A DNA stretch of 64,000 bases, taken from positions 9,364,501-9,428,500 of the forward strand of contig OX485808.1 in NCBI GenBank assembly GCA_950295325.1, in the 5' to 3' direction. The notes under the pieces were generated by a model. That model saw only the letters and a program-made list of their open reading frames with translations. It did not search any database and was not told the DNA's origin. The DNA is from Polytrichum commune (Eukaryota; Streptophyta; Polytrichopsida; Polytrichales; Polytrichaceae). Shown here in pieces: positions 11,408 to 22,814 of this stretch (positions within the stretch are counted from its first letter, which is position 1; every line of letters starts with the position of its first letter). Position numbers and translations under genes: made by a program.

Positions 11408-12500
11408 GCCACAATAATATTGGATGGACGGAGATTATTATACTGAATGGTATGTACTAAAAAATGGGGTGTAGATCAAAACTTTGAATACTATAGCATC
11501 CAATCATACACAAGTAGACAACTCACACTGACAGTCAAAGAATAGATTAGGCCAAACATAGAACCCTAAATCAAACCCAATAAACTATCTCATTTGGAAA
11601 CAAAACCATAGCAAACCCCAATGCAGAAGTGAGATGTGGATCTTAAGTTCATTACACCATAAGTCATGTCCATTATAACATTGGGAAGAATATATGAAGA
11701 AGAGATTTAACTAATGTATATAACTTAATAAAAATATAAACTATTTAGAATATAGATCTATATATCTATGTCTATATGTCTATATCTATATATGTATATG
11801 TCTATATGTCTATATCTATATATCTATATGTCTATATGTCTATATATGTATATATGTCTATATATGTATATATGTATGAATTTCTAAATGAAAACGGAAG
11901 AAACACGGGCACGGACATCATTGAAAAACGTGTTATATAATGAACAAATACATATAAATCGAAACTAACAATTTGGCGAATAATTTCACTTTTTATATGA
12001 TGTTGGGGAAGTGAAGGATTTAAACCCTATAACCTTCTTAGAATGTTCCTCAATCATGTGCAAAAAAATGATTTCGGAAAATTTCCAAAATGTACCGTAT
12101 AGGAAGATTTCCCAAAAATCTACGATGTCATCAATTTCAGAGTTTTTAGAAATTCATAAGAATTTGAAATTTAATGAAAAAAATCTAATTTTTTGTATAT
12201 CACTACATATGATGGGTGTAACTATGAAGAAAAAATTTCAAGCTAATTAATTTTAATATGTAGGAGATATACCTATCTAAAGTTTTCTAAGATCTATGGG
12301 TTTTGTATATATATATTTTTTATATTTTTTATATTTTTTATTTTTTTTCAACCTTTCATTCCCCTCTGAACCTAAACCTAAACCTAAATCTAAACCCCTT
12401 CGCATTCACGGCCGCCATGGCCGAGGCGTATAAATAAGGATCAGAAGGTGTTTCTACAACAAACTTACATTAGCGACCTTCTGTTTAGCACTACGTATGA
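11408..12500. other. AT-rich spacer with TATATGTC microsatellite
   Basis: About 11755-11878 is a run of TATATCTATATGTC-type repeats. 12300-12350 is T-rich. This is the divergent promoter side of both the transposase and the kinase genes. No gene is supported; a 79-residue frame at 12011-12250 has no domain. Confidence 0.6.
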
Positions 12501-12538
12501 GAGCAAGTTTGTAGAGAAGTTGCTGGTTGGATCTGCTT

Positions 12539-13609
12539 GTGCGCTAGTGCACAAGCCTGCATTAGGACTACTTCTGTTCATTTTTCCTTTCAATGCTATC
12601 ACTTACATAAGATTTGTTTCGCCTTGCTGCTGAGAGTTGTTTGTGCGCTAGCGCACAAACATCCTAACATTCTTTGTGTTTACTTTGTTATTAAGATCTA
12701 TCATTTGCATACGATTTATTGCGCCCTTCTGCTGGAAGTTCTTTGTGCGCTGGCGCACAAACATCTTTTAGGACTCTTTTTGTTTACTTTGTTCTTCAGA
12801 TCTATCATTTGCATACAATTTGTTGCGCCCTTTTGCTGGAAATTCTTTGTGCGCTGGCGCACAAATATCCTTTAGGACTCTTTTTGTTTAGGGTGATCTT
12901 TAGATCTATCATTTGCATATAATTTGTTGCGCCTTTCTACAGAAAGTTCTTTGTGCGCTGGCGCACAAACATCCTTTAGGACTCTTTTTGTTTACTTTGT
13001 TCTTAAGATCTATCATTTGCATACGATTTATTGCGCCCTTCTGCTGGAAGTTCTTTGTGCGCTGGCGCACAAACATCTTTTAGGACTCTTTTTGTTTACT
13101 TTGTTCTTCAGATCTATCATTTGCATACAATTTGTTGCGCCCTTTTGCTGGAAATTCTTTGTGCGCTGGCGCACAAATATCCTTTAGGACTCTTTTTGTT
13201 TAGGGTGATCTTTAGATCTATCATTTGCGTACAATTTGTTGCGCCTTTCTACAGAAAGTTCTTTGTGCGCTGGCGCACAAACATCCTTTAGGACTCTTTT
13301 TGTTTACTTTGTTCTTTAGATCTATCATTTGCATACGATTTGTTGCGCCCCTCTGCTGGAAGTCCTTTGTGCGCTGGCGCACAATCCTTTCTTAGTACTT
13401 CTATTCACTTTTCTGTTTTAGTTCTTACATTTAGTTTAGGCTTCATTTTATTTTCTCTGGTTTGCACTTCATCTGCCTTGCTGTTGGATTCTGCTTGCGC
13501 GCTGGCGCACATTAATCATGTATTTTTCCATTGATTTTTTCTTTACTTCTATCAATGCTTTTAAGCTTGTTCTGCCCTGCTCCTGCTTTCTGGTTGTGCG
13601 CCAGCGCAC
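12539..13609. repeat. array of GTGCGCTGGCGCAC palindromes, mostly 104 bp apart
   Basis: Fourteen-base palindromic or near-palindromic sites begin at 12539, 12643, 12745, 12849, 12953, 13057, 13161, 13265, 13369, 13497 and 13596. Seven of the ten gaps are exactly 104 bp and two more are 102 and 99. The intervening DNA is also repeated (AGATCTATCATTTGCATACG, TTAGGACTCTTTTTGTTTA). Three consecutive units recur with the same variants, a 312-bp higher-order repeat (12745-12966 against 13057-13278). Outer sites vary (GTGCGCTAGTGCAC, GTGCGCCAGCGCAC) but mostly keep the dyad. The array lies upstream of the kinase gene. Confidence 0.9.
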
Positions 13610-13849
13610 AACCATCAATGATAACTAGTTCGATTTATATATTATGGTTCATCTACTAATATTTGTTTGAATCTTGTTCTTAATTTCTTTTAGAACATTT
13701 TACAACTTCTGTTTTGCTTTGTTATTTATAATTGGATTTTTTTTAATTGATGTTCTGAACTTCATGTGTAGCACTACACCTCCGATCTGGTTATGTGCCA
13801 AGTACAAAGGCATCAACTTTCATTCCAGGTATTTTTCCACTCCATTATG

Positions 13850-14160
13850 TTTTGTTTTGTTTTGATTTGTTTTGTTTTGCCTTGTTCTATTTTATTTTGT
13901 TTTGTTTTGTCTTGCTTTGTTTTTCTTCTAAATTCCGAATCATCTCAGCTGGCGTGGATGGATGTTTTATGCTTCCTCACGTCCTGGGTGTTAGGACGTG
14001 TAATTACATCATACTCATCATTTCCAGCTGGTATGGTCCACATGATTATAATTTTCATGTGCATATCATGGTTTTGATTTTTAACATTCAACTTCAAATG
14101 GCCCTAGTAGACGTGGATGGATGTTTCATGCATTCTCACGTCCTAGGTGTTCATATATGT
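13850..14160. repeat. TTTTG microsatellite and a short direct duplication
   Basis: 13850-13925 is a (TTTTG)n-like run. The string CGTGGATGGATGTTT...TCACGTCCTRGGTGT occurs twice, at about 13954 and 14111. The stretch lies in the kinase 5' region; a plausible splice acceptor (TTTATATGCAG) at about 14318 suggests an intron in the 5' UTR. Confidence 0.6.
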
Positions 14161-14379
14161 ATTTCTATAATATATTTTCTTTCTATCCGTGTACCAATCC
14201 ATTTTTTAACTGACTTTTAAGATGTGTATCTAAATCCTAAATTTCATTTTTTCAACGTTAAGTATACAACCCATACTGTATGGTAATTTCATGTGGTTTA
14301 TTGACTTTTATATGCAGGTTTTCATTGTTCGTTGATGCTATCTTCAACATACTATTCAAGATGATTATTGCTTACAACT

Positions 14380-15876
14380 ATGGAAGCTCTTCTCAATAAG
14401 CCTAATCAAATGGTTACTTTGAGTGTGCAAAGCTTCCTTGTAGAATGGTGGGGTGACATGTCTTGGGATTCAATCCATCAAAATTTTGTATCGATAGGTA
14501 TATCCGGCCCTATCCTTTTGCGTGAGCGTGTGAAGATCATGATTGATGATTGCATCTCGAGACGTTTTCCATCATGCAAAGAAATGTCCAATTATAATAC
14601 TTGGAAAGACAACGTCTCTTCTAATTTTGTTGGACAAATGCCCGATGTGGTTTCAAAGGTGCATCGGAAAGTCACGCATGGTTGGACATTGGACAAGTTA
14701 GAAGCGCAAAAATTTAATTCCGATCGGTGGCGAGTGGAGATTCCACAACTTTCAAGACGTAGAAAAACTCATGTCAAAAATTTGAACCGTGTTGATCGAC
14801 ACGTCATTCCTGGAGGTGATGCTTTTCTTTTTGCTTGGAGAGATGTTGTTATTGAGAAGCATGAACGACTAGGCCATGGTTCATATGGAGTGGTGTGGAA
14901 ATGTTTCATTAAGGACAATTCAGATACTGATCCATTCGTACCCTATGCCATTAAATTTTTCTTGGATCATAATGGAAATCCTCATCATGCAAGCATGAAG
15001 GAGTTCTATTCTGTGGCTTCCATAGATGATGGTGGTGTTATCAAACCGTTTGCTTTCCAAATGACACCCGCACCCGCCATTTTCTTGCCTTATTGGAATG
15101 GTGGGACATTAGGAGATATGTTCAAAAGTGTGAAAGACCATGGAACTAATGAGTATGATGTTTTTCAACGTCTTACAATACTCAAGAAAAATCATCCAGA
15201 ACAAATCTCTAAGATTCAAGAATTGGAACGGTTAAGGCTTTTTTTGTTAAACCGTTGTACCCTTGCGATTACCTTCATTCAAATCATGGCCGATGTACTC
15301 ACCATTCACAATGTATATCATTGTGATTTATCCTTTACAAACATCTTATTCCATTTTGGTGAGATGGATGACAAAGATGAAATTTACATAGGCATTGGTG
15401 ATTGGGGATCGGCAACAATATCGTCGGATAGACGACATTCAAATCATTTCTTGCAGTCGGAATCTTTTAGACGTTCTAGGCTCCAAGAACGTTGGTGGGT
15501 AGATCCTGAGTTGTTCTTCACCAAAGACCACAATGCTCGTCCGTGCCATACCGAAAAGACAGAGTCATATTCTGTATCAAAAATTGCAGAGGCTATTTGG
15601 GGTTTATATATTGATCCAATATATCTCAAAGTCATTCACTCCCGTTCTTATAATCTTTTGTTATATTGTATTCGTCGAATGTCATGCACTTCAACCACGG
15701 AGCTTCGCATGACCCCTACTGATGTCATGAATCGATTGTCTCGCGAACCAGATTTTCATACTTTTCCCTTCAACAAACACATCCGTAAACGTTATCTTAC
15801 TCTACCAGAACGGAATAGGGTTCATAGTCGTCAAATTGATTGTGATGATGAAATCCCTTTCAAACGTCAGAAATAG
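14380..15876 (+). CDS. atypical protein kinase within the element
   Basis: An uninterrupted frame of 498 residues starts at the first ATG after a likely 5' UTR splice acceptor. The first 160 residues match nothing I recognise and include a basic stretch (SRRRKTHVKNLNR). The kinase fold follows: glycine loop LGHGSYGVVWK (about residue 163), YAIKFF lysine, catalytic loop HCDLSFTNILF (about 313, Cys in place of the usual Arg of HRD but Asp and Asn kept) and GDWGSA in place of DFG. The metal-binding and catalytic residues are therefore present and activity is plausible. The C-terminus ends in a basic PFKRQK. Its neighbour on the same strand begins about 135 bp downstream. It does not look like the receptor-like or PNL kinases of the same window, and its substrate cannot be inferred. 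Confidence 0.85.
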   Translation: MEALLNKPNQMVTLSVQSFLVEWWGDMSWDSIHQNFVSIGISGPILLRERVKIMIDDCISRRFPSCKEMSNYNTWKDNVSSNFVGQMPDVVSKVHRKVTHGWTLDKLEAQKFNSDRWRVEIPQLSRRRKTHVKNLNRVDRHVIPGGDAFLFAWRDVVIEKHERLGHGSYGVVWKCFIKDNSDTDPFVPYAIKFFLDHNGNPHHASMKEFYSVASIDDGGVIKPFAFQMTPAPAIFLPYWNGGTLGDMFKSVKDHGTNEYDVFQRLTILKKNHPEQISKIQELERLRLFLLNRCTLAITFIQIMADVLTIHNVYHCDLSFTNILFHFGEMDDKDEIYIGIGDWGSATISSDRRHSNHFLQSESFRRSRLQERWWVDPELFFTKDHNARPCHTEKTESYSVSKIAEAIWGLYIDPIYLKVIHSRSYNLLLYCIRRMSCTSTTELRMTPTDVMNRLSREPDFHTFPFNKHIRKRYLTLPERNRVHSRQIDCDDEIPFKRQK

Positions 15877-15894
15877 ATTATACATTTTTATATT

Positions 15895-15900
15895 AATAAA
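15895..15900 (+). terminator. candidate poly(A) signal of the kinase gene
   Basis: AATAAA occurs 19 bases after the kinase stop, in a short AT-rich spacer. Plant signals are loose, so this is a candidate only. Confidence 0.4.
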
Positions 15901-16011
15901 GTATCGGATTTGTAAAATCCATTTTGTATTATTTTGAAGTATATATACGATGAAATTATTTCTATCATTTGTTGTTTGCATTTTCATTTATATTTTTTGT
16001 TTGCAGAAAAT

Positions 16012-19000
16012 ATGTTTCCTAAAGGAAAACAAAAAGACCCATCCTCCAATGCGTTACAACCTCTCTCACCAAGAATACAAACTATCCATCAACAAGGCGT
16101 TAAATCAACAACTAGGAAAAGAAGACAAGGTGAAAACTCCACCCCTACGCGAAGGTGTCATCGCAACAAGGGACTTCAACCTGATGTTGTTCTTGAAACA
16201 GTGGAAGAAGATTGTGCATCTTCCATGCATTCAAACGATCAACCACAAGTCCATTCTGAAGTAAATACAATGACATTGTCGCAAAGATTGGAGCCACTTT
16301 TGGGACAACATCAAAATATCACTGAAGATGTTGCAACAAAAATTGTGGATAATATTGTAGATTTAGTTGCAGAACAAGTTATTGAGGAATCCACTTTAGA
16401 GAAATCGCATGAAGAAAATCAAGACAATCTGCAATATGATGATACACAAGACTCTCAAGAGAATCAACACTTTCAAGTGACACAAACTTCTCCAGAGAAT
16501 CAACAATTTCAGGAGACACAAACTTCTCCAGGAAATCAACACTTTCAAGAGACACCAAATTCTCAACATACTGAACAATTCTAAGAACAACAACATTCTC
16601 TTGTGAATCAACGATCACAGCATAGAGAGCATTCTTTGACATTGTCTCAAGGGACAATATCTACATCTCAATTTACTGGTGGACCTTCTGAAGGTGTAAC
16701 TAATCGACGCAAAAAAGAGAAGGTACATTTTATTTTCATTTGTATTTAACGGTTTGAGTTTTTTAATTTATATATATATTCTATTATTATTAGGTTTATA
16801 ATTTCTTACATACATGAATATTGTGCAGAGTGGAAAAAATGATATTCATGAAGGATTATGGACACATCCGCCTACATTGGAGAACCCAGCTGAACATGAA
16901 GGAAAATCCATCAAGTACACGAGAATGAGACTCTTGGAGCGAAAACAAAAAATCAACTCGACATTGAATGATATATGTGTCATGAAATATCCTGTGCCTA
17001 TCCCTTTTTGTCGAATGATTGGCATGGAGGTGGTTAGGCCCGCATTGGACGATGATGTATCAATTTTGTCACGTTCGTTTCTCAATGGTTATATTCCTGG
17101 GTTTGCATCATTTTATGTCTCAGTAGAGCATGAAGAGGGATACACGATTGATGTCAATGATGATATTGTGAATGAATGGGATGAAATTTGGAAACAAAAA
17201 AATGAAGAATTTGAAGCGTATCTGACAGAGCATGGTTTGCATGCATTCAAAAATAAAATGTTTCACATTTGGGATGGAAATCATCGCTTTAAAGCGTGGT
17301 ACAATACCAAAGAGATGAAGTTGGGTGGTGTTGAATATCATATAAGCCCTACATCGATAATCCTTGATGGACGAAAAGAAAATCATTCTGTTATCACATG
17401 TCTCTGCGATGATATCAACATGTAAGTATTTTATTCATTTGTATTTTGATTATCTTATATTGTTAATTTTTTTTACATGTTTCATCTCTAAGTTTTTCAT
17501 ATTTTTATATTTATGTTTATATTTTGAAATGATTCAGATCAACAGAGAAAAATGTTGTCAAACCTCGATTCATTCACACACTCTTCAAAGTGACAAAATA
17601 TGGAAGTCAACCGCTGGAATGGTGGGAAGGAAGGATTAGTCCTGAGCAAATGGCTTTGTGCAAAAAGAGAAAATCAGTAAATTCCAAAAAGTGGTATAAT
17701 GTCACACAAGAGATCCTGGTCGAACATATTTACAAGGTAAATTTTGTATTTCCTTATTTCTTTAACTATGTCAATTTATATTTATGGATTTCTAGATTTT
17801 CTTTCTTTGTGCTCATCAATACTTTGTATTGTACAGAGTGAAATTGAGGACGAGGTTGCAAAAGCAACTGAAAACTATATCAACTTGGAGGTTGCAGATC
17901 ACATCGGATTGCAACAAATAATTGCAACAGCGTCACAATCCATCAAAACTAAAAAACGGTCAACACTGGTTAAAATTTTGGCCATCGCTGATCCCGAAAA
18001 TGGCACAGATTTTTTTGATGAAATCAAAAAACACTATGACAAAAATGGAGACAATGTGCAAATGACCCTTGATCGCCTCCATCGTCTTTGTCAATCTCAG
18101 GTTGACTCCAAAGAGAAAACGAATTGGCTAAAGCTCTGGAATGCTAATGATGACACAAAACATGCTGCATCGTTTCCTTTAGAAATTGGAGGAAATGATG
18201 CATTGGATCCATGGCTGACAAGAAGAACATTTTGGTGGCAGGTATTTATATATGAAGTTTACTATTTGATATGTAATATATTTATGTATCAGATATATAA
18301 TATATATGTATGTTTGATATATGTATGTTTGATATATGTATTATGATACATAACTATTTGTATATTGTATATTAATTATTTTTATGTATGTTATACAGCT
18401 CAAAGAGGAGGCATACAAAAAAAATTGACTACTATATCAATCATGATGATGCAACACAACGATTGGTGTTGGACAATATGACTTCGGATGTTCCGGATGT
18501 TGTCTCATATATTAGAACATGGGAGGAAAAAATTGGGAACATGGCCTTTTTAGTGGAAATACCCACTAAGGTGAATGCAAAGACTGTGTGGAGGAACAAT
18601 ATATGGAAAGATCAACCAGGTTCTGCTGCAATCATGTGTCGTATAATTTATCGATACATTAAATTCATTTTGATTGCAAATGGAAAACTTCGAGGTCGTC
18701 CATCATGGTGGTCTTCTTGGACACTTGCAGAAGGAATGCTTTGGAATATTGAACAAAGAAAATGGCCATCTGCACATCGCGAAGGGGGAGGTTGGTATTT
18801 GGACCTTCCCAACGGTTCTTTACCAGAAGAAGAAACACAATTGTTTCAAGATTGCAATGCAAGAGTTGAAGAACAAAGAAGTGTTGGTATTAATGTGGGT
18901 GAAATGCCAACATTTGAAACCGAACAACCATCGGAGTCCTCCAAACAACCATCGCAGTCTTCCAAACCACATATTCAATTGAGGAAAAAAAGAAAAATAA

Positions 19001-20399
19001 TCGATACAGAAAATGACGAACAAGATATTGTCCCAAATCCAAAGCCACCAAGTGGTCGAGTGTCATCAAGATCACAAATTGCAACTGTACCAAAACCGGG
19101 AAGAAATCTTGATTTTATTCCCAAGGTAGGCCTTGTTAAAGGTGATTGGTACGATTGTCATGTTTTTTATGAAAAACACAAAAAAACATCTCTTGATTTC
19201 AAAAAATTGATGTCATGGATGAAAGATGTTTCTTTGGGAAAAGTAAACAACGTGAATGGAATTGTTACCAAAGCATGTGTGGACCTAATTATCGTTGATA
19301 TTCCAGATGGGATGCCAATCCATGGTATTGACGAAGGGCGTACTATTCCTTCTTGGATGCAATTGAAGACAGATGAATGGTGGGAGACATTGTTTGATTT
19401 TTTGGAATCAATACTTTCAGACAATGGTTGCACGCTTATCATGTGCAATGCCAAGATGCCAAGACTGCAAGAAAAAATTGTGAGTTATGCACTAGGGACC
19501 AGAGATCGTCCAAAACATTTTTGTTTAAGGGAGCATGTCAAAACATTCACAATTGTGAACTGTTTACCACAAAATGCTCCTAACGGTATCCAAACTGCTC
19601 TTTCCAACATTCTTCTCTTGAAGAAACCATCTAGTTCATTTGCCCTCTCGGATGCTGCTAGCTACATAGATCCATTTGTGGACATCAAACAATTGGATGT
19701 TCTGTTCAATCAAATAACGAACACAAACATGTGTTTGAACCAATGTGGACAACCTTGGAGGGGCTAAAGAAAAAAGCCCTTTGGTTATGCAACAACTCAT
19801 TGAAGCATGTTCTCCATTACATGGTCGTATATTGGATTTGTCTGTGGGTACAGGTGCAAGTTTTCACGCTGCAAAAGAAAGTGAAAGACATATTTTTGGT
19901 TTTGAAGCAGACGAAGAAATACACATGGGGTTATTGGATGCTTTATTCCAGAGTTTGAATGTTGAAGCATCCAATGTATTTCAAACACCCTCAGAACCTT
20001 CCTCAAGTATTTGTCCAAATTTTGAGGATGTAGCTCCAAAGCAAGGGCGCAAATTTGTGGCCATCGATGTATCTGATTCTGAATAGTGAGTAAGTCTTCA
20101 AGCTAATTGCAAATTTCATACAATGAATTTGCATGTGTAAATTTATTTTTCAATATATTACTTAAACTCATATTAATATTGTTTTTTTTTGCATGATTAG
20201 CATTGGATTGAAAGATTGGTTTGCAAAAGTACCATCAACTCCAAATTTTGTACAAGACCTACCAATATATGCAAAGTCAATGGCACAACACATGGCACAA
20301 CAACAAGAAGTTTCACTAGAGTCATCAAGCCAATCAACGGATCTTCATCCTAGACGATTAGTAGAAATGTTCATGGACATAGAGGCCCATGAAAAATGA
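16012..20399 (+). pseudogene. ParB-like domain fused to beta-class DNA methyltransferase-like domain
   Basis: Six exons fit: 16012-16722, 16829-17421, 17538-17736, 17837-18241, 18399-20085 and 20201-20399, all with GT-AG ends; phases add up to about 1263 residues if three lesions are discounted. Exon 1 is basic then Gln/Glu-rich (repeats of QETQTSP). Exon 2 holds a ParB/Srx-like core ending WDGNHRFKAW. Exon 5 holds a methylase motif IV-like DLIIVDIPDGMP, then NGCTLIMC, and after it the SAM-binding motif I-like GRILDLSVGTGASFHAA with SPLVMQQLIEAC before it. The order IV then I is that of beta-class N6-adenine/N4-cytosine methylases. DIPD replaces the catalytic DPPY/SPPY, so activity is uncertain. 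Lesions: in-frame TAA at 16582, a one-base shift at an A8 run (18417-18424) and another near 19757. They may be decay or sequence error. Confidence 0.7.
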
Positions 20400-21009
20400 A
20401 ACTTTACATATATATTATGAAGATGTATGTTGAGAGTTCTCCAATGCCAAGTTTTCAATTGGGTTGTAATAATTAAAATCATTATATATCTAATGTTTTG
20501 ACTCTTCAATGTTTGTTGTTGTACATATAGTCTTCAATTTTCCACAAATATATATATATATATTCAATACCACGGTCATGAACATGCACCTGTAATTAGG
20601 TTTGGTTGTGATGAAATTCTTTGTGGTATATTGTACAAGTTGCATATTATGCATCCACTATATTTGAGTGCACACATGAATGCACCCAAATCCATGCACC
20701 CATGCACCAATTCATTGTTAAATTCATTGTTAATTATTTTGCTACAATTGATGATATTATTGAACCACAAAATAAAACATGTGGATGCAATAGTTTATCT
20801 ATAGTTGAAATAAAGATGTATTTATATATGATAAACGTATATATGCCCATAGTCATGTGGGATTTTTTTTTTCTCATTGCTCACTTCTTACAATGTTGCT
20901 TATCATCCCCACACCTCTCCCTATTAAACCCTAAAATCAAAAACTTTTATGCCAAAATTCCACGGTTATAGGATACTAGTGGCCCTATTACCAAATATTT
21001 CACCTTCCT
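20400..21009. other. 3' flank of the ParB-methylase gene
   Basis: AT-rich with a short TATATA run at about 20548-20562. It leads into the right terminal repeat. No gene is seen. Confidence 0.5.
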
Positions 21010-21086
21010 CACCGCTCACAAGTTACCACTCATTGCTCACCGCTCATTGTTCACCGCTCACAAGATAGCACTCCCCTAAAGATCCA
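21010..21086 (-). repeat. right terminal inverted repeat and target-site repeat
   Basis: CACCGCTCACAAG, GCTCACCGCTCATTG and TTCACCGCTCACAAGATAGC run inverted to the left-end motifs, ending in CACTCCCC at 21076. The target-site repeat TAAAGATCCA follows at 21077-21086. Confidence 0.65.
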
Positions 21087-22814
21087 TCGTCATTGATACT
21101 AAATCTCTCACAATTTATTAGTCTCACCATGACATTGTGGAGGATGTTGAACATGTATCTTGAAAGTATTGGAAGGTGCATAATTGTATCATAACCCTTC
21201 ACATTGTAAATGTTTGGTACAAGGTTTGAATGGGACTATACTTGAATTTGTTTGTGAACATAATTAAAGTAAATGTTTTTAATTCTTTGTATATGATATT
21301 CTTGTATTTGAATCCAACCTTGTTTTTTTGAAGTAAGTAGTTGTGCAAAATTTCATATCTTCTCACAGTTGATTGTATTTCTTGTTTTGTTCTATCCGTG
21401 TTTACAACTTCTCTACTTCAACTTGTATATTTTGTTATCTTCGTAGTTATTAGTATCCCTTTAACTAGTATATGATTGCTATTGGTTGTGTTTTGAAAAG
21501 TACTTTGAATGGTTTAGGATTGGTACTACTAATTAAAACTAAATGAATGACAACTTGAATGGTATGGAATGTTTATTGCTCACATAGTCGGTTTCACAAT
21601 GCTATAGTATTCCCTTCATTATTTGGTACTTGTATGATTTATTTTTAAAAAATGCCAAAAATCAACCTCTCTAAACAATTACAAATAAATATAGGGTGCT
21701 AAAAAATACGTCAAAACACCTTTTTATTTACAAATAGGGAGGGAAAAAATATTGAGAGGTGCATAAATATCCCCCCAACAAATGTCCCATTGTCGCATGT
21801 GGTAACGAAACGTAAGGGTGTGTGATCGCCCCGAGCCTTGCTGATGTATGCAACTAAAACAATGAGGAGATTGTTATCATGTAGGAGATACATCATTGGG
21901 AAAGTCCCCACAAAACAAAAATATACAAGGTGTGGACTTATAGAGATTGGGTGAACATGGCAAACAATCACAAATTTAATGCCTTCTTCATCACCATGGT
22001 GCAAAAGCTTGTGAGGGGATCTAACATGGAGAAGGCTTCATTGAAAGAAACAAATGACTTAACAAAAATTCCCCAACAACAAGGTCTTCTACATTTTTAG
22101 GCAACAAATTGTCATCAAGAGGAAGGACTTGAATGAAGTTTTGGAGATTGTGAGGAAATGAGGTATTTGTGATCCCCAAATATAGTATATGCACATAACT
22201 TAATCTATTAACATTGGTGTGGTTTTTCCAATGAACAATTGAATGCGGCTTCTTGAAGATGTTTGAAGACGAGATTGTACAAAATTCTACACCACTGGTG
22301 TTTCAATATTTTTCTTGCTTCATGTAGATGGCAGTAGCATGCATTGGATAGCTTCGTGATCTTCGCATTTGAGATTGTCACCTAGTGGTTTTCTCGCCTA
22401 ATACATAGATTGTCACATCATGGTTCTCTCGGCCAATACAAAGCTTGTCATATCGTGGTTTTTTCACCTAGTGCTGACCTTGAGACTTTTGTGTTACACG
22501 CTTGGGAGACATAAAACCTGGTGTATGTTTCAGTGATATTCGCAAAAGTAGTCATCAAGCCTAAAAAACAAATCATTTGATGAAAATCTTTAGAGTCAAC
22601 AAATTGGTGAACAATGTTCATGCAAAGATGCTCACGCAATCTCCTCTTGGGAACTCGTTGAACTTGGGTATTTAGCTTAGTTTTTTTCTCTTGAAGCTCT
22701 TTGTAGGCAATGCATTAAAATACTCTCAACAATAAATTGGAAGGAATTTGATATTATTGGATATCCACAAACGAGTTCCTACTCACGCATCCAATATAAC
22801 AACTTTCATCCACC
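21087..22814. other. intergenic, no supported gene
   Basis: AT-rich sequence. Three imperfect copies of TTGTCAYATCRTGGTTYTCTC lie at about 22370-22475. A 97-residue minus-strand frame (21711-22004) is hydrophobic but matches nothing I know. Confidence 0.5.

Larger units (their letters stand above)
5464..21076. mobile_element. putative 15.6-kb Mutator-like element with cargo genes
   Basis: Left end GAGGGAAGCTATCTTATGAG and right end (reverse complement) GGGGAGTGCTATCTTGTGAG align without gaps, 17 of 22 positions including the following CG. The similarity continues for about 75 bp through GAGCRGTGAGC-type repeats. Immediately outside are direct repeats TAAAGATCTA (5454-5463) and TAAAGATCCA (21077-21086), 9 of 10 identical. 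MULEs usually make 9-11 bp target duplications, and the only transposase inside is SWIM-type, as in MULEs. Contents from left to right: partial copy of the transposase 3' end, SINE-like segment, C-rich block, transposase (minus), palindrome array, kinase (plus), ParB-methylase (plus). What is seen: inverted ends, flanking repeat and gene content. That they form one transposing unit is inference. Confidence 0.6.

Noticed and set aside
12537-13291. Several frames of 60-112 codons in the palindrome array, repeating CALAHK
   Set aside because: Tandem-repeat translation; the same peptide recurs in shifted frames and no start or splice context supports it.
12539-13609. CRISPR array
   Set aside because: Evenly spaced palindromes in an AT-rich eukaryotic context; the spacers are themselves repeated and there are no cas genes.
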